From Microcaldota archaeon (GTDB lineage: Archaea; Micrarchaeota; Micrarchaeia; Burarchaeales; Fermentimicrarchaeaceae), in the NCBI GenBank assembly GCA_013425405.1, contig JACCLF010000023.1, forward strand, positions 1 through 49,566: DNA of 49,566 nt, in the 5' to 3' direction. Position 1 is the first letter of the stretch, and each line of letters starts with the position of its first letter. The translations under genes and the position numbers were made by a program. The notes under the pieces were generated by a model, which saw only the letters and a list, made by a program, of their open reading frames with translations, had not been told where the DNA came from and ran no database searches. Shown piece after piece: positions 1 to 8,161 of the stretch.

Positions 1-1272
1 GGTGAGGTCGGAAGGAACTGTATACTGGTTGAGGATGGAAGGGCAAATCTTCTGCTTGATGCTGGCGTGAAGCTGGGGGAAACTGACGAATACCCGCTCA
101 TACGCGACGATGAGGTAAGGAAACTGCAAAGGATAGCCATAAGTCATACCCATCTTGACCACATGGGTTATTTGCCTTTTATGTATGCAAAGGGCTGCAG
201 GGCGCAGATATACTCAACCAAGCCGACGCATGACTTGAGCCAGCTGCTGCTTGCGGATTACCAGCGCATAAACAGGGGCATGAAGTTCAGCAGTAACGAC
301 ATAATAAAGGCAATGAAGATGTGGAAGATGGTTGAGTATGGGGAAGTTGTTGGCGATGGGCTGAAATTCTCCTTCCATAAATCCGGCCACATACTTGGAA
401 GCTCCATGGTGCTTGTGCAGGGCGACAGCAGGCTGCTCTTCAGCTCTGATGTCAATGACAGGGAGACAAAGTTGCTGGACCCTGCTGAGAAGAACCTGGT
501 TGCCGAGAACCTTATAATTGAGAGCACCTACGGGGCTCCGGGAGATGAGCATCCGACCCTTAAGAATGCTTCAAAGATGCTGTGCGACAGCATAAACAGG
601 ACAATAAAGAAAGGAGGGAAAGTCATCATACCGAGTTTTGCTGTAGGGAGGGCGCAGGACATACTTTTCGTCCTTGAGAGCTACATGAGCTCTGGAGTTC
701 TTGAACATGTGCCTATATTTGTTGACGGGATGATACTGAAGGCGAACAGGATATACCGGCAGAATGTGATATATGCAAGAGATGAGATACAGAAGAGAAT
801 ACTGATGAGCGATGACGACCCGTTCAAAAGCAGATTCTTCCATACCCCCCACACAAAGGACAGGAGCGATGTGATTGAGAGCGGGAGCGCAATAATTGTA
901 TCCACCTCGGGAATGCTCACTGGAGGTCCTGTGCTGCACTACATGGAGAAGCTTGCAGGAGACAACAGGAACCTTCTCATCTTTGTTGGCTACCAGGCGG
1001 AGGGGACACTGGGGAGGAAGCTGGTTGAGGGGCAGAAGCACATGACAATAGATGGCAAGGAAATTGAGATTAAAATGGGTGTTGAGCAGCTGTCTTTCAG
1101 CGCCCATGCAGACTATAAGGGCTTGCTGGATATGGTGAGGAGCACAAAGAAGCTGAAGAGGGTTTTTGTGATACACGGGGAGGAGGACAAGCCCAGGGAG
1201 CTTGGAGAGGCAATAGGCAAGATGGGTTATGAAGTTATCATCCCAAAGAATGAGGAGAGCTTCAGGATTTAA
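1..1272 (+). CDS. beta-CASP metallo-beta-lactamase ribonuclease, aCPSF2-like (5' partial)
   Basis: The frame is open from base 1, so the N-terminus lies outside the window. It reads as an archaeal CPSF73-like nuclease, which processes or degrades RNA in the cytoplasm using two zinc ions. Visible motifs are HTHLDH (about nt 145-162), GHILGS (about nt 382-399), a metal-ligand Asp in SSDVND, ESTYG at the end of the lactamase core, and the beta-CASP motifs IIPSFAVGRAQ, FSAHAD (about nt 1096-1113) and VIHGEED near the C-terminus. About 420 residues are present with no sign of an N-terminal KH domain, which fits the short aCPSF2 subgroup better than aCPSF1. Because the start is missing, the upstream KH region cannot be fully excluded. 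The following gene has its own promoter. Confidence 0.9.
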   Translation, partial: GEVGRNCILVEDGRANLLLDAGVKLGETDEYPLIRDDEVRKLQRIAISHTHLDHMGYLPFMYAKGCRAQIYSTKPTHDLSQLLLADYQRINRGMKFSSNDIIKAMKMWKMVEYGEVVGDGLKFSFHKSGHILGSSMVLVQGDSRLLFSSDVNDRETKLLDPAEKNLVAENLIIESTYGAPGDEHPTLKNASKMLCDSINRTIKKGGKVIIPSFAVGRAQDILFVLESYMSSGVLEHVPIFVDGMILKANRIYRQNVIYARDEIQKRILMSDDDPFKSRFFHTPHTKDRSDVIESGSAIIVSTSGMLTGGPVLHYMEKLAGDNRNLLIFVGYQAEGTLGRKLVEGQKHMTIDGKEIEIKMGVEQLSFSAHADYKGLLDMVRSTKKLKRVFVIHGEEDKPRELGEAIGKMGYEVIIPKNEESFRI

Positions 1273-1284
1273 TATTTAAATTAG
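1269..1284 (+). promoter_or_regulatory. TATA box of the DHH phosphoesterase gene
   Basis: The AT-rich stretch TTAATATTTAAATTA ends the upstream gene. Its centre lies about 26 nt before the ATG at 1303. That spacing places the transcription start at or next to the start codon, so the mRNA is predicted to be leaderless. The same geometry recurs at many genes here. Confidence 0.6.
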
Positions 1285-1302
1285 AGACGCCATTCTAATT
1301 GT

Positions 1303-2619
1303 ATGGAATCTGAGTTCATTGAGAGGTGCCAGGAAGTCAGAAAATGCATAGAGAGCTTCAGCAAGCCCCTTATTGTGCACCACTACGATGCAGATGGAAT
1401 GGCTGCAGGCGCTCTTGTTGCAAAGGCACTGAGAAAGAGGGGAATCGCATATAATATGCTGACTCTGCGCAGGCTGGAAGCGAGAAGTGAAATAAAGGAG
1501 GCAAAAGAGCTGATTTTTGTTGATTTTGGCGGAGTTGAGGAGGCACTGGGGGGAGTGCTGGAAGGAAAGGATGTTGTTATAATAGACCACCACCAGGGCA
1601 AGGAAGGTAAGTTTCTGCAGGCGAATCCGCACCTCTCTGGATTTGACGGGGGGAGCGACATAAGCTCATCCGGCACAGCTTACCTTGTGTTTGGAGATGC
1701 CGAGCTTGTAGACTTGGCTCTTGTGGGCGCTGTGGGAGACATGCAATTCCCGCTCAAGAGCCTAAACAGGGAGATTCTCAAGGAGGGAATAAAGAATGGA
1801 ATTGCCAGGTGCGATATTGATTTGGGCATCTTCGGGAGGATGAGCCGGCCCCTTGTGTGGTTCCTCTCCTACTGCACAGAGCCTTTCCTGCCAGGCCTCA
1901 CTGGGAATGAGAAGAACTGCCACAAGTTTCTCAAAGAGGCAGGTATAGAAGTTAAGCAGGAGAACAAATGGAGAAGGTATTTTGAGCTCAGTATGGAGGA
2001 GAGGGTGCAGCTCATCTCGGCTCTTGTTTCATACCTCTACTCAAAAGGGATTGGGGAGGTTGCCAACGAGCTCATTGGAGAGGTGTATATCCTTGCAAAA
2101 CAGCCAGAGGGGAGCGAGCTGAGCGATGCCAAGGAATACAGCACTCTTCTGAATGCGTGCGGGAGGCATGACCGGCCGGACATAGGAATAAGGGTGTGCC
2201 TAGAGGAGGAGGGAGCTCTGGAGGAAGCCAGAAAGCTTCTTTATGAACACAGGAGGCAGCTGAGGGAAGGGATGTTCTACGCAATTTCCAAGTATGAAGA
2301 TTACGGGAAGTTTTATTTCCTTGACGGGAGGGGCCACATAGAAGACGGCGTTATAGGAATTATCGCAGGCATGCTCTACGGGGGGGCTCTTGCCAGCGAC
2401 AAGCCGATAGTTGGAATTGCAACTGATGAGGAAGGCAGGGTAAAAATCTCTGCAAGGGCAACCAAGAAGCTTGTTGAGAGAGGAGTGAATTTGGGTGAAG
2501 CCCTTGGCAATGCATGCAGAGGAATAGGAGCGGGGGGAGGGCATAACATAGCTGCAGGCGCAACCATAGAAAGCAATAAGCTCAATGAATTCCTCATAAA
2601 CTTCGCAAAAGAACTATAG
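1303..2619 (+). CDS. DHH-family phosphoesterase (archaeal RecJ-like nuclease)
   Basis: A 438-residue DHH/DHHA1 protein. The N-terminal DHH domain shows HHYDADGM (residues 26-33), a metal-binding Asp in FVDFGG, and the family motif DHHQGKE near residue 95. The C-terminal DHHA1 domain ends with the glycine-rich substrate motif GAGGGHNIAAGA (about 408-419). Archaeal members are RecJ-like exonucleases; some act with the replisome (GAN) and others degrade short RNA or nano-oligonucleotides, and the sequence alone does not settle which. ATG at 1303 follows a TATA box by about 26 nt, so translation is probably leaderless. The last 6 bp overlap the end of the convergent permease gene. Confidence 0.88.
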   Translation: MESEFIERCQEVRKCIESFSKPLIVHHYDADGMAAGALVAKALRKRGIAYNMLTLRRLEARSEIKEAKELIFVDFGGVEEALGGVLEGKDVVIIDHHQGKEGKFLQANPHLSGFDGGSDISSSGTAYLVFGDAELVDLALVGAVGDMQFPLKSLNREILKEGIKNGIARCDIDLGIFGRMSRPLVWFLSYCTEPFLPGLTGNEKNCHKFLKEAGIEVKQENKWRRYFELSMEERVQLISALVSYLYSKGIGEVANELIGEVYILAKQPEGSELSDAKEYSTLLNACGRHDRPDIGIRVCLEEEGALEEARKLLYEHRRQLREGMFYAISKYEDYGKFYFLDGRGHIEDGVIGIIAGMLYGGALASDKPIVGIATDEEGRVKISARATKKLVERGVNLGEALGNACRGIGAGGGHNIAAGATIESNKLNEFLINFAKEL

Positions 2620-3504
2620 TATCCTGCAGCCTACTATTTCGAATAGAGCCATTAGAATGAACTGCGCGATAAGATTGGCCACCATGGGAAGCACAGCATT
2701 TGCACCAAAAAGTTTTAGCACTATGGCAAACGACAGCATGGCATTCTTGACGCTGGTTGCAACGAAAAAAGTTACTGCTGACTTCTTTCCGTATCTCATG
2801 CCAAATAGATAGGCCAGCACACCGCCAAGAAGGAGTATGAAGAAAATCATGACCGTCTCCTGTAGGAAGAGGTACTCGTTTCCAACTATGTTTCCATAGC
2901 TCACTCCGATAATGCTTGAGGCGAGGAGGAACATGACAACAAGCTGGCAGTCCTTGTGTTTGTTTATGCTTTCAACCAGTTTTTTGAAGAGTTTTTTTGA
3001 AATCAGTGCGGTGAGTATTGGAATTATTATAACTTCGATAAGAATTGTGAAAATTTTATTATTATCAATTGAGCCTGCAGCCCCGCCCAGCAGGTATACT
3101 GTTGTGGGAAGCGTGACTATTGAAAGAAGCGAGGCAATGAAAGAGATTGCAACCCCAAGTGCAATATCCCCTCCTAGAAATGATGAGAAGAATGCTGTTG
3201 CCGCTGCGCTTGGTGACGCCAGGGCGAAAAGCACTCCTATGAAAGTCATGGAGTCTGTAAGCTTGAAAGGCAGGGAGAGCAGCGGCATTAGAACAAAGAC
3301 AAAGAGCAGAAGAACCAACAGCTGCCTGGGGTTGGCCTTTTCCAAATCTTTCTTTTCCACCCTCAGTGCAGAGAAAAACATCAGCAGAGCAAGAAGGAAG
3401 TTCTGGTAATCTTTCCACAGCACGGTCACATTTGGAAACAGCAATCCGGAGATTATTGAAAGAAATATAACAATTGAGAAAAGGTATTTACTCATCTGCA
3501 TCAA
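2614..3504 (-). CDS. BASS-family (bile acid:sodium symporter-like) permease
   Basis: A 296-residue integral membrane protein with about nine or ten hydrophobic segments and little else. The segment FALASPSAAATAFFSSFLGG matches the conserved crossover-helix region of the bile acid:sodium symporter/arsenite permease superfamily. The substrate cannot be read from sequence; organic acids or other anions are possible. The start overlaps the 3' end of the RNase HII gene by 17 nt, so the two are probably co-transcribed and translationally coupled. The gene converges on the DHH nuclease and overlaps it by 6 bp. The family call is fairly safe; the transported solute is unknown. Confidence 0.72.
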   Translation of the reverse strand: MMQMSKYLFSIVIFLSIISGLLFPNVTVLWKDYQNFLLALLMFFSALRVEKKDLEKANPRQLLVLLLFVFVLMPLLSLPFKLTDSMTFIGVLFALASPSAAATAFFSSFLGGDIALGVAISFIASLLSIVTLPTTVYLLGGAAGSIDNNKIFTILIEVIIIPILTALISKKLFKKLVESINKHKDCQLVVMFLLASSIIGVSYGNIVGNEYLFLQETVMIFFILLLGGVLAYLFGMRYGKKSAVTFFVATSVKNAMLSFAIVLKLFGANAVLPMVANLIAQFILMALFEIVGCRIL

Positions 3505-4144
3505 ACTCGCTGAGCTTTCTCTGCTTCAGTTTATCAATTGTTTCCCACTCCTCCCGTATGTACTTGTGAATTTCCGCCCTGTGGAAGTTCTTCTTTAGAA
3601 AATCTATAGTCCTGTCATCAGACGTGTAGCCGCTCCCGAAATTACATCCGAGTTCCTTCTTAATTTCCTCAATCACTGCATCCCTCTCAACCTTTGCTAT
3701 GATTGACGCGGCAGAACATATCGGATAGTTGAAGTCCGCCTTGTGCTCGCAGATAAGCTCCTCATTCCCAGAATGGTATTTCCTTATTCTTGTGCAGAAT
3801 CTTTTTGCAATGGTGTCTGGGGAGTCAATGTAAACAACCTCAGGAGGAGTTTTGAGCAGCGACAGGGCTTTCCCAAGCTCCATTGCCTCAATTTCATTCA
3901 GGCTATGCTTTTTCATCTCCTCATTTAAAGAATTTGCAGTCGTCTTCATCACCACAAACTCGCTGCATATTGAAACTATCTTACCGTAAAGGTGCTCCCT
4001 CTTTTTAGGCGTGAGCAGTTTGGAATCCTTCACCCCAATCTCCCTGAGCTCCTCCTCCCTGTCTTTTTCAACTGTTGCAAGGCATATGACAAGCGGGCCG
4101 AGCACGCACCCCCTGCCAGCCTCGTCTGCCCCTCCTATGAGTAT
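3488..4144 (-). CDS. rnhB: ribonuclease HII (start codon uncertain)
   Basis: RNase HII removes ribonucleotides from RNA:DNA hybrids using a DEDD metal site. The N-terminal GGADEAGRG motif supplies the first catalytic Asp and Glu. DSKLL, YIDSPD and the central HKAD segment (catalytic Asp) follow, and a SAASIIAKVERD helix completes the fold. No ATG, GTG or TTG exists upstream of DEAGRG in this frame: an in-frame TAG lies at about 4163-4165 and the open stretch reads S-K-R-G-D-A-I-L-I. The first standard start, GTG at 4105, would delete the catalytic Asp. I placed the start at the ATA (4144) after an SD-like GAGGTGAT, but a sequencing indel or a shift from the out-of-frame ATG there is also possible. 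About 218 aa, a normal length. Confidence 0.85.
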   Translation of the reverse strand: MLIGGADEAGRGCVLGPLVICLATVEKDREEELREIGVKDSKLLTPKKREHLYGKIVSICSEFVVMKTTANSLNEEMKKHSLNEIEAMELGKALSLLKTPPEVVYIDSPDTIAKRFCTRIRKYHSGNEELICEHKADFNYPICSAASIIAKVERDAVIEEIKKELGCNFGSGYTSDDRTIDFLKKNFHRAEIHKYIREEWETIDKLKQRKLSEFDADE

Positions 4145-4193
4145 GGCATCACCTCTCTTAGACTAAAGAAACAGAATGAGAAGGATAAAAAAA

Positions 4194-4445
4194 TCAAAGC
4201 ACTTTTTTGTCCAGTATTATGTGGTCTGAAACGGCAAGGACTGCGGTGTACGGAATGAGGAGCATTCCTTCCTCCCTCTTCATCTTCCTCACTGTGGGGT
4301 TGTCGACGTTGGGCTCAACAATCAGCGACTCAATCCTTCCAGTGACCTCGCTGACGTAGGCGTCAACGAATTTCCCTATCTCTTCACCGTCGTTTGTTAT
4401 CAGTTTCTTGCCAGCCAGCTGTTTCGCAATAACAAATTTTCCCAT
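4194..4445 (-). CDS. PRC-barrel domain protein
   Basis: An 83-residue protein that is essentially one PRC-barrel, a small beta-barrel seen in RimM, photosystem H subunits and many short archaeal proteins. Visible are the opening GKFVIAKQLAGKKLITNDG, the GEEIGKFVDA turn, and the closing LLIPYTAVLAVSDHIIL strands. I chose ATG 4445 because AAAGGTGG lies 6-7 nt upstream; the GTG at 4454 would overlap that ribosome binding site. The archaeal single-domain members are thought to be RNA- or protein-binding adaptors, but no specific role is known. It sits just upstream of rnhB on the same strand. Confidence 0.8.
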   Translation of the reverse strand: MGKFVIAKQLAGKKLITNDGEEIGKFVDAYVSEVTGRIESLIVEPNVDNPTVRKMKREEGMLLIPYTAVLAVSDHIILDKKVL

Positions 4446-4490
4446 TAATACCACCTTTCAATTACAAGAGACTTCTTTCTTCTAGGTTAT

Positions 4491-4955
4491 TTAAATAGCT
4501 TTCGCATAGCCACGCCAGAAAAGCGGAATTAGACCTGCCATGAAAGCTAAGGCGAAGATTATTCTAACTTGTTTTTCATCGCTAATGCCGAAGTATAACA
4601 TGCCAAATACGGCTGCCAACACAATTATGAGCATTATAATCAGCTCCTTAAAAGGCGGGTACAAAATATGATGGAGAGGTGTCCTCAAGATATCACGTAT
4701 CTTTTCTGCCTCCTCCTTAGATTCTTTGATTTTTTTATCAAGTTCATTCCCTCTGTGGTATAGATATGGGAAGGCAAGTATTGCTCCAATCAGAAAAGCT
4801 ATCCAAGGATTAACATTAAAAATAACGGATAGGGTAAGTGTTATCGCAACGAAAACGAATCCTCCTACATACTGTATTTTTTTAAGCTCTTTCGCAAAAC
4901 TTTCTATTTTCCTTCTTTCTGCTTGGCTCAAACAATCACTTAGGGCTGCTCCCAC
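4491..4955 (-). CDS. hypothetical four-helix membrane protein
   Basis: A 154-residue protein I do not recognise. A short charged, helical N-terminus is followed by two hydrophobic segments (about 30-50 and 52-68), a cytoplasmic-looking charged loop (about 70-90, rich in Lys and Glu), and two more membrane segments (about 105-125 and 130-148). It starts at GTG 4955 inside the last codons of endA (16-nt overlap), so translational coupling with the tRNA-splicing endonuclease is likely. Whether this reflects a functional link or only packing is unknown. Confidence 0.6.
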   Translation of the reverse strand: MGAALSDCLSQAERRKIESFAKELKKIQYVGGFVFVAITLTLSVIFNVNPWIAFLIGAILAFPYLYHRGNELDKKIKESKEEAEKIRDILRTPLHHILYPPFKELIIMLIIVLAAVFGMLYFGISDEKQVRIIFALAFMAGLIPLFWRGYAKAI

Positions 4956-6100
4956 TCTATCTCGTAATATTCGTACTTGCTTCCCGGCAGCTCTATCCTC
5001 CTCACCCGGTAGTATGTGACAGATGTCTCCCTGTCGCTTATAGCAAGAATCAAATCCAGCCCGAGCTTCTTTGCACCTTCAATTGCCTCTGCGAGCTCAG
5101 CTCCTCCTATCTGCTCCTCCTCGCTGAGTGAGAGCATCACAAAGCTAGGGTCATCCTTGCCAGGAACTTCCACCCCTCCATTCTTCCTGTGGTAGAGAAG
5201 GAAATCCAGCTTTGCCGTTGCCTTTCTCTTAGCACCTGGGATTGCGAGTATGAATGTTTTCCTCACGCTGTGCGCCACTCTTATTGCCCTTGCCCACTCA
5301 GAGATTAACATTCTGCTGCTCCTTGGGAATACATGTATAACATGCTTGGAGTGCACCCACTCCTCCCCCGTCTTTGTTGGAGAAGCCTTGGGGAAATACA
5401 CCCTGAAATGCGTCCCGAACTTGAAGCCTGTCTTGAGTATGAAACCCCTCAGCCTCCAGTTTTCATATACATCATACATGTAATGCAAATCTGGCCTGCT
5501 CTTTTTAGCATATGCCTTGACCTTCTTCTCGCTTGAATTTTTTAGATGCAGCCCGCAGTGCTCCAGCATGAAAAGAGTTTCGTACACATCCAGCTTTGAG
5601 AGCTTGCCTCTCTGCTCCGCCTTGTAGCTGCCAAACTGCCCCAGCCAGTAGTTCTCATACAGCTCTTTTCCAACCTCCGCATCATCAATAATTGTAATCA
5701 AATCATCCGGGAAGAACAAGCCTTCAATGCTGTATTTGGGGGATGTGAATTTGCCAGAGGGGTATTTCTTGATTGGGCTTTTCCCGTACCCTCCCTTTGC
5801 TTCTTCAATATTCCTTATCATGAGTCCCCTGTCCCTCCAGTCTTTATAGGTGAAATACCTTGCCATTAGCTTCTTTGAGTACAAGAAATATGAAAGGTCG
5901 TTGAACCTCAGCTCGTTGCCCTTCTCATCATAGCATTTTGCGTTCCTTATGTCCATGAGGTAGAGTGCCTCCTCGGGAAAAAGGTAGACGGCTCCTTTCT
6001 TCATCAAGCCGTAATGCCCGTTCTGCAAGGAGCTGACAGACTCGGGCTCGCTAACGATGAGCTCCCTGCTCTGCCTGTTGAACTCAATTGTCACCGGCAT
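4940..6100 (-). CDS. endA: tRNA-splicing endonuclease, single-chain three-unit (epsilon2-type)
   Basis: This enzyme cleaves the bulge-helix-bulge motif of intron-containing pre-tRNA. Counted from ATG 6100, the catalytic triad reads Tyr235 (in FRVYF), His250 (in VHSKHV) and Lys281 (in HSVRKTF). The catalytic unit is preceded by a degenerate N-terminal unit (about 1-115, including YTYKDWRDRGL) and followed by a C-terminal beta-like unit (about 295-386). At about 386 aa it is roughly twice a homotetrameric alpha subunit and has the three-unit layout described for the epsilon2 enzyme of ARMAN-2 (Micrarchaeum). ATG 6100 sits about 26-30 nt after a TATA sequence; the alternative start at 6127 lies inside that box. 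Its 3' end overlaps the next gene. Confidence 0.92.
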   Translation of the reverse strand: MPVTIEFNRQSRELIVSEPESVSSLQNGHYGLMKKGAVYLFPEEALYLMDIRNAKCYDEKGNELRFNDLSYFLYSKKLMARYFTYKDWRDRGLMIRNIEEAKGGYGKSPIKKYPSGKFTSPKYSIEGLFFPDDLITIIDDAEVGKELYENYWLGQFGSYKAEQRGKLSKLDVYETLFMLEHCGLHLKNSSEKKVKAYAKKSRPDLHYMYDVYENWRLRGFILKTGFKFGTHFRVYFPKASPTKTGEEWVHSKHVIHVFPRSSRMLISEWARAIRVAHSVRKTFILAIPGAKRKATAKLDFLLYHRKNGGVEVPGKDDPSFVMLSLSEEEQIGGAELAEAIEGAKKLGLDLILAISDRETSVTYYRVRRIELPGSKYEYYEIEWEQP

Positions 6101-6149
6101 CTCTTCACTGAATATAAATATATTCATATAAATTTAAATTGGTGCCACA
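6101..6149. promoter_or_regulatory. bidirectional promoter between endA and taw1
   Basis: A 49-bp spacer that is nearly all A/T from 6111 to 6140. Read on the minus strand, TTTATATGA lies about 26-30 nt before the endA ATG at 6100. Read on the plus strand, CATATAAAT lies about 22-27 nt before the taw1 ATG at 6150. Both transcripts are therefore expected to be leaderless, and the two preinitiation complexes would overlap. Confidence 0.6.
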
Positions 6150-7121
6150 ATGCCGTACATACCAGAAGTTCTTGCATCGCAGCTGAGGAAGCAGCAGTAT
6201 CATATAGTTGGCAGCCATTCTGCAGTGAAGAGCTGCAAATATCTGAAGGAAGGCATACTCGGTAAGAGGCTGTGCTACAAGCACACATTCTACGGAATAG
6301 ACAGCTGGAGGTGCCTGCAGTGCTCCACCATGGTGAGCTGCAACCTTTCCTGCCGCTTCTGCTGGAGGATATCGCCCGAGGATGTTGGCCTAAGCTGGAA
6401 CGAGATGAGCACGCCTGAATGGGATTCGCCTGAAGTGCTTGTTGAAGGCTTTCTTAAGGAGCAGAAGAGGATAGTTTCGGGCTACAAGGGAAACCCGGTG
6501 GTGGACAGGAAGAGATGGGAGGAGGCAAACAAGCCTGCCCATGTTGCAATAAGCCTTGTTGGAGAGGTGACAATGTACCCCTTCCTCTCGGAGCTCATTG
6601 AAATATTCCATAAAATGGGGATGAGCACCTTCATTGTGACAAACGGCACCCTTCCAGATAAACTCAGTAGCATGAAGGATCTTCCAACGCAGCTCTACAT
6701 GTCCCTTGAGGCTCCTGACGAGGAAACCTACCTCAAGACGTGCAGACCAAAGGTGAAAGGTGCATGGGAAAATGTGAATAGGACCCTTGAGCTTTTTCCC
6801 TCGCTTAAAACAAGAAAAGTCTTGAGGCTTACTCTTGTGAAGAGGTTGAACATGCACAAGCCTGAAGGGTATGCAAAGCTCATTCTCAGGGCAGAGCCGG
6901 ACTATGTTGAGCCCAAGAGCTTTGTCTTTGTAGGCGGCGCGAGATATAACAGAGGGCTGGAGCTTGGGGACATGCCAAGCCATGGCGAGATAAGGGAGTT
7001 CGCAGAGAGACTTTCCAAGGAGACGGGCTACATCATATCAGATGAGAGGACTGACAGCAGGGTTGTTCTTCTATGCAGGGATAAGGATGCCGAGAGGAAA
7101 AGAATGCTTCAGAAGAAGTAG
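6150..7121 (+). CDS. taw1: 4-demethylwyosine synthase, radical SAM (Taw1)
   Basis: Taw1 condenses pyruvate with N1-methylguanosine-37 of tRNA-Phe to build the tricyclic wyosine base. The radical SAM motif is Cys64-x3-Cys68-x2-Cys71, followed by Trp. Extra cysteines at 29, 42, 55 and 58 supply the second 4Fe-4S cluster characteristic of Taw1. Other family marks are SLVGEVTMYP, FIVTNGT, YMSLEAPDEETY and KRLNMHKPEGYA. The length (323 aa) is normal for archaea, without the flavodoxin domain of eukaryotic TYW1. It is divergent from endA, another tRNA maturation gene. The last 13 nt overlap the convergent thioredoxin-fold gene. Confidence 0.93.
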   Translation: MPYIPEVLASQLRKQQYHIVGSHSAVKSCKYLKEGILGKRLCYKHTFYGIDSWRCLQCSTMVSCNLSCRFCWRISPEDVGLSWNEMSTPEWDSPEVLVEGFLKEQKRIVSGYKGNPVVDRKRWEEANKPAHVAISLVGEVTMYPFLSELIEIFHKMGMSTFIVTNGTLPDKLSSMKDLPTQLYMSLEAPDEETYLKTCRPKVKGAWENVNRTLELFPSLKTRKVLRLTLVKRLNMHKPEGYAKLILRAEPDYVEPKSFVFVGGARYNRGLELGDMPSHGEIREFAERLSKETGYIISDERTDSRVVLLCRDKDAERKRMLQKK

Positions 7122-7405
7122 GTATTTCTGTCATGCTCCTTTGCTTTTGCTTCCATGACTGCACCCCTCAGCTCATCCGAAGTTGGAACGCCGACAAAGG
7201 TCAGTCTCCCGTTTATCAATATTGCAGGCGTAGACTCCAAGCTTAATTCATCTGCCATTGCCTGCCCCTCTTCGGTTATTATGCTTGACTCGTGCACTAT
7301 TACTGGGAACTTGCATTTTGAAACAAACCTGCTGGCAATTTTCAACGCCTTCGGAGAGTGGGGGCAGTTTGGAGAAGTTATTACTTCTATGTATATAGGA
7401 TCCAT
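7109..7405 (-). CDS. thioredoxin/glutaredoxin-fold protein with CPHS site
   Basis: A 98-residue thioredoxin-fold protein. Beta1 (IYIEVITS) leads into NCPHSPKA, where the usual second active-site Cys is Ser (residues 14-17), followed by an alpha helix and the cis-Pro segment STPAILINGRLTFVG typical of MJ0307-like small redoxins. With a single active-site Cys it is more likely a monothiol or glutathionylation-type redoxin than a dithiol reductase; a further Cys at about 31 could act as a resolving partner. ATG 7405 has TTTTTATAC about 26 nt upstream, indicating its own leaderless promoter downstream of nadK. It converges on taw1. Confidence 0.75.
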   Translation of the reverse strand: MDPIYIEVITSPNCPHSPKALKIASRFVSKCKFPVIVHESSIITEEGQAMADELSLESTPAILINGRLTFVGVPTSDELRGAVMEAKAKEHDRNTYFF

Positions 7406-7449
7406 GATTATTTTTTGTTGTCAGTTGTATAAAAACCCATAACAAAAGG

Positions 7450-8157
7450 TTAGGCAGACCTTAGAAGCCCCAGTTTCCTCTCGCTCTTGAAAACCTTGAT
7501 TTTTGAATTCAACTTCACTCCGTGAATGAACTGCCCGTCTATCACAAGGTCTGCATTGCCTGCAGTGACGCTCATCTCGCACCTTGTTGAATCTTGCACC
7601 ATAACTGGCTTGAATTCCCTCCTGTAAGGCGCTATTGGCACAATTTCATATTTCCTCGCTCTTGGTTTAAGCTGCTGCGCCCCTGCGGAATAGGCATAGG
7701 CACTTGAGCCCGTTGGTGTTGAGAAGAGCACCCCATCTGCTCTGAATTTTTTACCTTTGCCATGTAATGAAAGTGAAACATCAATAACCCGGTGGTCCCT
7801 GCTCCTGATGCATATTTCATTCAGAGCATTCTCGTAAACTCTGCCAGAAATGCTGCAGCGGAGCATGCTCCTCCACTCAATTCTTGAGCTGCGCAGCAAA
7901 GCTGAAAGCATCTCCCTCCAGTTCTTGAAGTTTGACTGGCAGATGAAGCTCCTTCCGCTCCCAATTCCAAAAATAGGCTGTGTATACCTGTCCTTGTTGT
8001 AAAGCATTGTGCCATCTCCACCGATGGTTATGAGAACATCCCCCCCTCTCCTCAGCTCGACTCCTTTCTTCTCAAGGAAGCTCTCAACCTCTTTTTTAAG
8101 CTCAACGGCTATTCTTTTCTCCGGATTTGGAATGACAAATGCGCTTCTTATCCTCAT
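7450..8157 (-). CDS. nadK: NAD kinase
   Basis: This enzyme phosphorylates NAD to NADP. The diagnostic GGDGT motif is at about residues 46-50, the NE motif occurs in ALNEICI, and the second conserved segment FSTPTGSSAYAYSAG is at about 145-159, with the closing VIDGQ strand near 210. At 235 aa it is a short, single-domain archaeal form with a reduced N-terminal domain. It is the last tightly spaced gene of the minus-strand cysS operon, 4 nt after yjbQ. Confidence 0.9.
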   Translation of the reverse strand: MRIRSAFVIPNPEKRIAVELKKEVESFLEKKGVELRRGGDVLITIGGDGTMLYNKDRYTQPIFGIGSGRSFICQSNFKNWREMLSALLRSSRIEWRSMLRCSISGRVYENALNEICIRSRDHRVIDVSLSLHGKGKKFRADGVLFSTPTGSSAYAYSAGAQQLKPRARKYEIVPIAPYRREFKPVMVQDSTRCEMSVTAGNADLVIDGQFIHGVKLNSKIKVFKSERKLGLLRSA

Positions 8158-8161
8158 CTAA

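Noticed and set aside
2912-3409. Plus-strand frame opposite the BASS permease
   Set aside because: Antisense shadow; the minus-strand frame has coherent membrane segments and a family signature.
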